From the NCBI RefSeq assembly GCF_001949145.1, contig NW_019091565.1, forward strand, positions 50,613 through 114,612: DNA of 64,000 nt. The letters run 5' to 3'. Positions 55,201-64,000 of the stretch are shown in pieces; the first letter of the stretch is position 1; each line of letters starts with the position of its first letter. Origin of the DNA: Acanthaster planci. Taxonomy: Eukaryota; Echinodermata; Asteroidea; Valvatida; Acanthasteridae. Both the position numbers and the translations under genes were made by a program. The notes under the pieces are model-generated. The model did not search any database and had not been told where the DNA came from. It saw nothing but the letters and a program-made list of their open reading frames with translations.

Positions 55201-56040
55201 CAGACGATAAATTTGCTCATGAGAGGATAAGATAATGGCCTTCAGTGTGGTTGAGGGGTGTACCACAACGAAATATTGAGGCATGTGGTCAGTAGCTATC
55301 CCAACCAAATCTCGAAACATTGTCCGGACCTCTCTCCCCATCTGCGGTCAATGTTGTGTCTCATGGGTCGACCTATACGACCTAAGGAGGGTGTGGCTAT
55401 TGACACGAGGCCCAACAATTTTGGCCAGGATTGTTAGTAGGCAGCTGCAGCCAATTATTTTTATTTTCATGGACATTTAGCCCTTGTTATGCTAAAGTCA
55501 CAGTAATTGGCATTGGGAAATCTTAAAATAAATGGTGGATCAATTTCAGAAGGCCTGATAATCAGAGAAATTTTCTGACTAAAAAGTCCGTGTGAAACAT
55601 AACAATATACACACAAGGTCGATATTATTTTGAACGACTTCGAGAAATGTTTTGAATTGGGATGCCTTTATGACACATCCCTTCAGAATAACCATAGTTT
55701 AAACATTCAGTTACTCTAAACACTTATACAATTGCTGATGGCAGATGTATCCACACTATACGTAATCACATTAACAAGTCTGGCATGGCATATTTTACGG
55801 CCGTTGCATCAGTGGAAGCATTTTGATAACAACGAATTCCACAGTTCTCAAGAATGATCACTAGACCTATTCCAAAAGTCTTGTCGTTAGTTGCGACTGG
55901 TACATACCTTTCACTCTTTGCAAGCCGCCATCCTGGTCCCCTTCCACTTCGACGACCACCGCTCCCTTTATGACGTCACCTTGAGAAAATTCATCTTTGT
56001 CGTTATCAAAAACTATCTGCATTTGCTTCAGAACCCCCAT
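49224..56040 (-). CDS. Arrestin domain-containing protein A, six exons, with dileucine and hydrophobic C-tail
   Basis: Alpha-arrestin (ARRDC) family; such proteins link membrane cargo to ubiquitin ligases or endocytic adaptors. Exons, minus strand: 56040-55908, 52653-52513, 51682-51435, 51045-50863, 50200-50015, 49529-49224; 1197 nt, 398 aa, all GT-AG and in frame. Starts MGVLKQMQIVFDNDKDEFSQ GD, then KGVWIKFKGVAKTEW, SFQGIYGYIRYTAKATL and PFSMMGPAVDLS (N-terminal arrestin fold), and IGVPRRGYFSNDAIYVIGQI, ISPPSGLPGCDLIDVEYYVK, AIPVIIGTMPV (C-terminal fold). The tail differs from the family: no PPxY, but acidic dileucine ECDRLL (360-365) and hydrophobic CIALCLVSSICIAFLC (374-389) nine residues from the end, a possible tail anchor or palmitoylated segment. 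Tandem paralog of the gene at 57867-63464 with identical intron phases in exons 1-5. Confidence 0.9.
53000..55900. other. Large first intron of arrestin gene A
   Basis: Intron 52654-55907. It contains a dispersed repeat end at 52940-52991 (minus strand GAGGGCGCTGTTGCTGTG) shared with 13172-13219, and another GCGCCCTC word at 55194. Several ORFs of 60-97 codons show no likeness to arrestin or transposon proteins. Confidence 0.5.
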
Positions 56041-57866
56041 GTTTTAAAGCTTTTCCCCCACAACATGCAAACTTTTGCAATGGCCAACTTGGTTGTTTAC
56101 AGTGTAAGGCAGAGCAGTGTACTTTGACTTGACCTTGTTTTGCGTGGTATGATGTTTCGTTTTGGGGTTGATAAAAAGATGTGCTAAAGGTTAAGTGAGT
56201 TCCAAGCAATCACGGCTGATGATGTTTTGCCCTGTGGTGACCTTATGTTAATGTGCACAGTTTATCAAGTTCTATTTCATAAATTTGTGAACTTTGTAAT
56301 TTTATCTCGACGTATGTGCAAATGAAACGGATTCACAATGGCGGGGTGACTTGTCAACCTCAGACAAGAAATATTTTGGATCTGTTACTTTGGAAAATGC
56401 TGCCTTTCTCATTTTGTTTCCTAAAAAGGCAACAAATTGAAGCAATTTTCAGCATGATTCGCATTTCAACTGTGTTTATTTGTATTCAATCAAAATGACA
56501 GGTCAATGTTCAAGCTTGCCAAGAAAGAAATTCAAAGAATCAGATTCACCTTCGCAAAACCATTAAATGCTTCTGTAAGTGAAACGTTGTCCTAAAAGGT
56601 TGTTTTCAGGCTATAAAATGCAACTTTAAATTGAAATAAGAAAGTATAATCAGTTGATACCTAAAACTATCAACGGATAGAGGTAGAGATTCGGGGCATG
56701 GACTTATGGAAGGGCCTTAGGATCAACACTCCCAAAATTTTTCTACTGAGTTTAAAGACAGACAGCGTGTTCAGCCAATTTTATTATCTTTCCCCACTTG
56801 TATAGACATAAGTCTGTACGCCATTACACTTCGTGCATTTTTCGAAGTAGGCATGCGGGCATCTCTTACCGTACATTTTTCAACAGACATATAACTTTTC
56901 TCCGTCACAGTGATATCGTTGAATTGTAGGTAATGTCAAATGTATCATTTATAACAAAAAGTGTATCCATAGGTACTGTATTAATATCCGTCGTCAGGAA
57001 TGATTCAACTTGAAAAAACAAACAAACAAACAAACAAACAAACAAACAAACAAAATTACCACATTGAATATATTTATAAACGCAGTGGCTATTTGTACGG
57101 TAACCGTAACGCGACTATGAAATTCTATAGTTCCGGTAATATATAACGTCTTGTTTGATACACGTGACTGACAAGACTTCGATCCATCAGGCTGCCGTGT
57201 CGGTGTTGTACTGGCGCAGGGTGTGTGGTCAACCGTGATTTGGACCGCGCAAGACGCATAGTTGAATAACAAAACGTTCGCCAGGACTCCGGACGCGCTC
57301 ACAGTCAGGCATGATTCAAAAGTCGCAACATTTACCATTTTGTACGGTTTGAACGTCGAGAAAGGGGTATTATGCTTAAATGAAAGTCAAAATCTAACCG
57401 CAGAAAAAAAATCATCATTTGCACAAAAAAATAATTAAAACAAAAAGGCTGTCAATGGTTGTACATTTTTAGCTCTACATGTTCAAGCAGCATAATGCAT
57501 AAAGATATTGGCCTATACGCTGTGGAGTGTTTTAATGAGAATTTGGCATAACTGTAGCCACACACACTGTCACGCCACAATAATAAAAAGTTATGGGTGC
57601 TAAGAAGAAAACTTTCATTCACATGATCTACTCTATCACGCATGTCTAATCGTTCAAAGCCGCATTCCGAGATACTTCGATGATCCTTGCGCGTACGCGA
57701 GAAAGAAATCCACCTCCTGGCAATGCACTCTCTTGCGCGCTGTTAAATCGGTCCAAATAACTTTGCCGAGGGTAGATTTACGATGTCATCATCATAAAAA
57801 GAAGATCACATTATTGTTTGGATTCCCATCCTGACCTCTTTGCGGGAATATTGGCTGGATAGGCAT
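56041..57866. other. Intergenic region between the two arrestin genes
   Basis: Holds the 5' flank of gene A and the 3' UTR of gene B (a minus-strand AATAAA reads at 56780-56785). An ORF of 114 codons on the minus strand (57338-56994) has no recognised family and ends in a translated microsatellite, so it is not called. Confidence 0.4.
57016..57055 (+). repeat. (AAAC)n microsatellite, about 10 units
   Basis: Ten uninterrupted AAAC units. On the minus strand it translates as repeated FVCL, explaining an apparent hydrophobic ORF tail. Confidence 0.95.
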
Positions 57867-60800
57867 CTACTCTTTGACATATGAGGGAGGCGGATCAGTA
57901 GCTGGTATGCAGAAGTACGGGTAACAAGGAACAAACGTGTCAGCTGGTCCAGACACGGAATCTTCTCTGACGCTGGCGGGTCTTACAATGCCAATTGCTT
58001 CCTCGTACGTAGGCAGTCGGGTTTCGCAATTTCCACCTGCAGCTATGGATTGAAATCGATTGAATAAGGGCGATTTACAATGCAATGCGCCACCAAGAGG
58101 TTGTCAAGGAGAGGCCTTTTCCCAGTGCATTATGGGATAAAGTTGAAGGATGTTATGTCGTCACAAAAATGGTTAATTTGTGTGGTTTGTGGAACGCCTC
58201 GATCAAACATCCCCGACTTACGTACGAAGTGCGCTTAATTGCGGCAGCTAGCGTATCGACAGCAAACTTCAGAAGTGGCCCGTCTGCGGCAAATTCTTGG
58301 TGGCGCGCTGTATTGTGAAGGAATTGTCTACAATGGGATTTCCATGCCGATACATCCATTCATTTCCAAGCCAGTTTTGAAAAGGGTCACTTTCCAGTGT
58401 AAATTCAATCCAATTTTTCATTTGAAGATGCGTGCTCTTACAAGATTTCAGACGAATATTTTTGGGAGCTGAAACGTCACAACAGCATGCTAAAACTTAA
58501 CACCTCAACACTGGTAAATTTGGCGTGAAATGGCAATTGACCAACCAGTCGACAGGCGAAATGATAACCAATCCCATTTGTTAGCCCATTTGAATAACAC
58601 CCCAATGCTTGATTAACGCCATGGCCAACTTATGGTTTGTCTGCATTCCGTTGCAATTCCTCTAACTACTGTGGATCCTTCTTCTCTTCAATAGGCCTCG
58701 TCCCAAAACCGTGAACTGTTTCTTCTAACCACGGCTGGCTTTCCCATTGCACTATGCTACGGTAACCGGATTCTGCGTTCGGTTTAGTCCCCTGATGCAA
58801 CAGTGTAGTAAGGCTCTTATCAGGGTGTGTGCGGGGGGGGGAAGTTAAATTGGGGGTTGCCCCTTGCTAATTCCCGGCGACGCCACTGTCCTTGTAAAGG
58901 ACTACCTTGATTTTATTTGATTAAAGGGTAAATATTATGACTGATGGTGAGCGGGAGGCATATCTGCTTATCTTACCTACTGCAGCCGCTGTATCCTTCA
59001 TATGGATACCGGCAAGCGACTGCCTACAATGCTGGACTTCATGGAAAGGCACAGTACCGATTGTCACAGCGAATTTACCAGCGCGGCTTCCCTCACAATC
59101 GTCCACCTGTTTTTGAAATTGGAACGGCCTTTAATTAGTCACTAGTCTCTCGAGCTAAATTTAAACTAATTTCCTGCACATCCCATCTTTCATATTCTGT
59201 TCCATATTCACTTTACAATCTAAAGATAAGGTGCTTCCTAATTGTGCACAGTTTATTCAAATTCTAAGGTATTCCTATTTTAAAAGCTTTCCCAGAGATA
59301 CTGAGCTACCGACAAAGCTGCATCTGCAATGGACTAGACATATAGGTTTATGCGTGTCAGCTTTAGTTCATACCTTAACGTAGTGCTTAACATCAATCAG
59401 ATTACAACCAGGAAGTCCAGAAGACGGCACCGGAGGTATGCTCAAAGGTCCAACTGTAAAATATGCCTCTCCTCCCTTCTTGAGCTTTACCTTAATTGAT
59501 GCTTCTGCTAAACACTGCTTTCGGGATACCGTCATAAAACCAAAGTTGAAAACAATTTTCTGAGAAAAAAAATAAAATTAATATCGTTAAACCTTCCATC
59601 TTAAATTGTACTTTCATCAAAACATCAAACGCCCAATTCCCCCGCCTGACTATAGCTTCGATAAACTGGAATTCTGAAAACGTCTCAAGAAAAAACGACG
59701 TGTCCGTTGAGTTACTCGTCCTGGGCGCCGCTACGGATGCCTTCTTTGTTGAATTTCCCGTGGCAATCCAATATGTCCTTTAAATCAACCTTGGTATGTC
59801 CTTCATCGACAACCTGATCGCGTGCGACTCCTGTGGCAATCGTATTGTATGCATCGGTGAAGTAAACTTCGATTTCGTTGATATCGTGAAATTACAAGCT
59901 GGGCTATTATTTCATGTCCAAAGTTAAGGTTATTTTATAACATGGGGCACAATCTACCTGGACTAGCTGAGCCCGAAAAACTCTTGAGTGTTTAGGGCCA
60001 TTGGCGTTATTCACGTGACCGGTGATGTTGATGTTTTCACCGGGTACAAAGCCTTGTCTAGGAATCCCGTATTTAACCGTCGTCTTGACACCAGACAAGC
60101 CCAGAAATCCACTTTCTTCATAAGTTGAATATGTACCTTCCTGAAAACGTAAAAAAAAGTAGGGTCTTCATCAAAGTTAGTCCGCTAAACAACAAATCTT
60201 TTCAGTCTGTGCCGGCTTGGTTCAGCTTTAGCTAAAACAGGTTATGAATTGATGCGCATATTTGTAACGTCCAGAAAGTCCTAGTTTTTTTGGATAATTT
60301 GTATAACGTGATGCTCCGAGGCCAACAATAAAGGTGACTGTCAGAAACTACGGGATACATGACAAAGGGTGAAAAAAAAAGAACAGTGAGGTACTCAGCA
60401 GGAAGGATGGGGGCACCGAAAGTCCCACGTCCCAAGAAATATGGGGGGGGGTCATAATAGAAGGTGCCAGCATTTTGAAAAAGGATAATGCGAGTAACTT
60501 GTATTGGAGGTTAATGAGGATTTTCTTCAATTCCACCCCCGACCGAAGATCTGGACGTGCAACAACTGCTTACCGCGAGTCATACGTTCAACAATGATAT
60601 GGCCGGCCAGGGGTCATGGGCGGAAGTCCCGGGGATAGGGTGTTATATCCCTCCACATTTTCACCTGGGGGATTACCAATATAATCATGTCCTAGCTACC
60701 CCGTACTTTTCAAGTCACTGACTATGCACACCCTTAGCCTGCACCACCGATTACGCACTTGCCAGTGTCACGATCTCACCTGGAAGGGAGGCAGTACTAA

Positions 60801-63464
60801 GCTTTCAAAAATCATCCCTAACACGTGACAAAGAAATTTCCGCCCATGGCTAGGGCCAGACTTACCTGCAAGCCCGAAACGGAATTCAGATCCACTGTTG
60901 GACCAACGATACTGAACATCTCTACCGTGCTGAATTTCTTGTTTCCCAACGCCCGCTTTAAACACACAGTGGCCGTAGCACTATACCGAACATATCCAAA
61001 CTCCCCCTCAAATGAAGATGGAATGGGCTGACATGGGAGTTGGTATTCGAACGGGAAGCCATGCATACCGGGAAGAAGGTTGAGGTCTTGGGTGTCAAGG
61101 GCGTCTGGTCCTTTGTGGCAGGAACAAACAAGTTTAAGGTCCAATTGGACCTATATGTACATCACGAGGTTCCAAAAAGGAGGTAATTTTCATCGTTTGA
61201 ACTGTTCACGGGTAGCATGGATAATTTAATCAAATTAATAATCTCGGCGTTTACAAGGATGACATGAGCATGCATTGTATGTAGTGTGGTCAGGGAACAA
61301 GGCTAACAAAGAATGATTGTCGTACATGGGGCTGAGCCACTATGGTAACGTAACCTCATTTTGTTAATTACTCTAAAAGCCCGAATAGCACTCGTTGTTT
61401 TTTTTACATTTACTCTCGAAACGTCGCCAATTTTCATCAGATGGTCGACTTCTTTCCCCAAACATCGCAATTTCTTTTGCAAAACTAGAATGTTTCGTAA
61501 CACAGCATTTTTTTTTGAAATTCAAGTCATTACTTTCGGAGGGGGCGGGTGATGGTGCTTAAGCAATGTTTCTAGCACAACATATAATTAAATGATATCA
61601 TTCGATTTGTACCACGACATTTTTATTCATTTAGTTGTATTGCATGCAGATCACCCATGCCCTAATGGAAGCAAGATGGCAGCCTTGCCGGCGATTCATT
61701 CATATAAGTAAGTGAACACCTGCTTCGCGTATCTGGCAAATGGGATTGATACCTGATCGTTCAGGGCGTTGGGGAAAAAAATAAAAATTAAATTCACAGC
61801 ATGATCGTACATTGTTAAAGAAAAGTCGTGAACAATTTTTTTCTATGTCGTAAGTATATTTGCGATGTCTTGATAAAAGGAAATGTCTCAAAACAAACTG
61901 GGTTATCGTCAAAGTTATACATGCGCCTTTGATGTCCAACCAGGGCTACCATAGCTTCCTTTTAAGCAGTGTTGTAGTCGAGACCACTTAAAATAAGACT
62001 TTCACAGGACCACACAAGACAGGCACAAGACCGACACAAGACCTCCAGTCTGAATTCAAGTCACAAGCTATTCAAATAAACTACATTTCTTTGTCATTGG
62101 TCACTCTGCTACTTGTAACCGATCTTGTGTCTGGTTTTGTGCATGGTCTGTTCAATATAGCACAACTTTTAAGTAAGTAATGCATACGCAAAACAACCTC
62201 TATCGGAACGCACGGGCGTCGCCTGGATTTTTTCCAAGGGGTGGAGTAAACCATTTTGCCCCATTGGGTGGGTTGAGAATTTATGAGAATTGATAATTTA
62301 TTATAAACCCATTAAGGGGTGGAGTGGAGGGCCAACGTTTCAAAAGCAACTCCGTGACTTTCATCCCATGTGTAGTCTTATTTCTATTTACTTCTTTTTG
62401 TCTTACTTTTATGGGCAGCATTTTTTCGGGGGGGAGGAAGTGCCCCCTCTTGCCCTCCCCTTGCCACGCCCATGTCAGAACGTCCATTCTATAATTACGC
62501 TGATACTTTTTACAGAAATGGGTGTATATCTGTAGCTGCGCCCCGATTCGTCAGTTCTAAGTTCTAACTACCGAGGGGTCAAAAAATGTTTGAACATATT
62601 TCCCCAAAATGTGGCACATGCAAACTGAGGACTAACCTTTTCCAAACAAGGTGATGCAAGCGTTGAAATACGTTTCCTCCTTGCGAGGTACACCGTGCCG
62701 CCTTCCTGCATCTAGTACACCGCAGCAACCGTGAAATATCAACCACACACCTGAAAAACAAGGCGCTTCATTTCCTTTATTAACCTAGCTTGACATTTTT
62801 CCTTACTCTGTGTATAAGGCGGACAATAGACTAGACGTTTGCTTTTTACCTGCTGTACAATACGCACTGGAATGCCAGTGCGGACATAGCCGTCGTGAGG
62901 GGAAGGGGAAAGCAGGAGCCCCCCCCCCAAAGGGCAAAAGAAACATTACTCTTCCCTTGGTAATATCTTACAAATTACCTTTTCCATTGTTGATGGCTTG
63001 TGATTCTGCTAATAAAAGAACGATCCATGGGCTCTAATAGATCGAAGACCAGTGGCAATACCCAGGATACCGTATTGAACTATCGAGCATCTTATCCTGG
63101 ATCGTTCGTTTTGCTCTTCGTTCTTTGAAAGCATTTTTGAAATACCGTAGTCTTAACAAACCAAATATCCGAATGCCATTTTCCTGCCTTAACCTTGCAG
63201 CTCTGTGCACATTTATATTCCACCTGACCTCTTTTCTCAGGAGGGGGGCCTATATGCAGTCTCGCCAATTTCGTTTGGCTAAGGCAATTATTAAAACTTG
63301 CGATCCTATATATAAGGTACACCGAACAAATATACATTACCTTTCACATTCTGTAAACCGTCTGATACCACCGACATCATCACCTGTCCTCTTATGGCGT
63401 CACCCTGCAAAAACACCTTCCTGCTCTTCTCCAAAACAATCTGGAAGTCTTTCAGTTTACCCAT
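57867..63464 (-). CDS. Arrestin domain-containing protein B (ARRDC-like), seven exons, with LPxY and PPxY
   Basis: Alpha-arrestin, predicted adaptor bringing NEDD4-family WW-domain ubiquitin ligases to membrane cargo. Exons, minus strand: 63464-63341, 62750-62637, 61110-60866, 60140-59958, 59559-59374, 59106-58977, 58036-57867; 1152 nt, 383 aa, all GT-AG and in frame. Starts MGKLKDFQIVLEKSRKVFLQ; then KGVWLIFHG, SFEGEFGYVRYSATATV, FSIVGPTVDLNSVSGLQ (N fold), KYGIPRQGFVPGENINITGH, VPSSGLPGCNLIDVKHYVK, KFAVTIGTVPF (C fold). The tail has LPTYEEA (335-341) and DPPPSYV (375-381), the paired LPxY/PPxY arrangement. ATG 63464 is chosen because the frame upstream has no other ATG before a stop and gene A starts alike. 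First five exons match gene A in phase; gene B has one more intron near the end. ARRDC2/3/4 or TXNIP-like orthology is not resolved. Confidence 0.92.
59712..59891 (-). other. Coding-like 59-codon ORF in arrestin B intron, unidentified
   Basis: Minus-strand frame between stops, no ATG at its start, with balanced codon use and no low complexity: it contains INEIEVYFTDAYNTIATGVA and KVDLKDILDCHGKFNKEGI and ends at TAA (59714-59712). It lies between exons 4 and 5 of gene B on the same strand. The block NEIEVYFTDA faintly recalls EEIYFDTT at the end of gene A exon 4, but the rest does not look like arrestin. It could be a dead exon, a piece of another gene or chance. Confidence 0.3.
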
Positions 63465-63724
63465 TGCAAGGTTTGCCGACCGAGAGATTCCCACTTCGAC
63501 CCTGGCTGGGTTTATTGTATAACTCACTGCACAATGCAGAGTGCTATGGTCTGATATAAATTATGTGTGCTTTTATCACACTTTGAAATGAAAACGTCAT
63601 TTTTGTCCGGCCAGCTAGCCGAGGGCACAGAGTGACAAGTGTACGTCTGTCTGGGTCTCGCTGGCTTTCTCACGAACTGCTGAATAAAATGTTGTAACAC
63701 TAGCTGTGTAGATCTTGTGCAGGG

Positions 63725-63934
63725 CTATCCATTTATCCAATGTTTTCCAGTTCCCACGAAGATACAGCGATCAGGAACGTCCCCTTCCGAAGCCCGAACA
63801 AGGAAACCAAATCCACCATGGGACCCGTCCAAACCGCGACGAGCAATACTCCCAAACCAGTTGAACCTGTGCGCTGTTACGGAGAGAACACCGTACCGTA
63901 GGAATATGTTTATCACCCGTCCCTTTCTTCCCAT
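63725..63934 (-). mobile_element. Possible LINE endonuclease (EEP) fragment
   Basis: A minus-strand frame contains FNWFGSIARRGLDGSHGGFG FLVR, resembling the GYxWxG...RxxGGVGFLV segment of the apurinic-like endonuclease of non-LTR retrotransposons. Only about 70 codons remain, without catalytic E or D/H motifs. It lies directly upstream of arrestin gene B exon 1. Confidence 0.4.
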
Positions 63935-64000
63935 GCACGCGCATATTTTCCGTTGATCCTTACCGTTGACGTCACTGATCGACGGTCAATCATGGCGTAT

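Noticed and set aside
56994-57338. 114-codon minus-strand ORF between the arrestin genes
   Set aside because: No recognised domain; its tail is a translated AAAC microsatellite. Not excluded as a lineage-specific peptide but unsupported.

Overview
The window is eukaryotic: genes are split by GT-AG introns, ribosomal protein and tail-anchored FKBP genes are present, CpG is not depleted in promoters, and intronic transposon debris is abundant. The gene set (SLC27A, Ly6/uPAR, RPS17, JTB, FKBP8, arrestin-domain genes), the intron-rich structures and the very common short palindromic repeat TACATG suggest a marine invertebrate, most likely a deuterostome (echinoderm, hemichordate or cephalochordate). 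The sequence alone does not settle the species. One 49-N gap and single Ns show a draft assembly.

Layout. 1-259 (-): start of a coiled-coil ORF running off the left edge, perhaps a retroelement. 2169-12805 (+): complete nine-exon SLC27A2/FATP-type very-long-chain acyl-CoA synthetase (635 aa). 12.8-21.8 kb: repeat-rich spacer with tRNA-derived SINEs, a decayed Tc1/mariner-like transposon duplicated in tandem, and many TACATG repeats. 21878-25954 (+): GPI-anchored Ly6/uPAR protein (142 aa). 30290-31865 (+): RPS17, probably with an ATG-only first exon near 29.3 kb. 33180-34635 (-): JTB, converging on RPS17. 37.46-38.60 kb: a near-identical duplication across the gap, probably two haplotypes. 38772-45346 (+): FKBP8 (ten exons, 418 aa, FKBP + TPR + tail anchor). 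49224-56040 (-) and 57867-63464 (-): two tandem arrestin-domain (ARRDC/alpha-arrestin) genes of 398 and 383 aa with the same intron positions and phases over most of their length. 63725-63934 (-): possible LINE endonuclease scrap.

Functionally the genes are a mix of housekeeping and signalling loci with no operon-like logic. The most unusual coding observation is the arrestin pair. The 5'-most copy keeps LPxY and PPxY motifs for NEDD4-type ubiquitin ligases. The other copy lacks PPxY and instead ends in an acidic dileucine signal followed by a hydrophobic C-terminal segment. I did not find an entirely new multi-gene system. The other notable signals are transposon structures with intact target-site duplications (hAT, piggyBac-type, Harbinger-type), two Penelope-like 3' tails, probable assembly duplications, and an unexplained 59-codon ORF inside the second arrestin gene.
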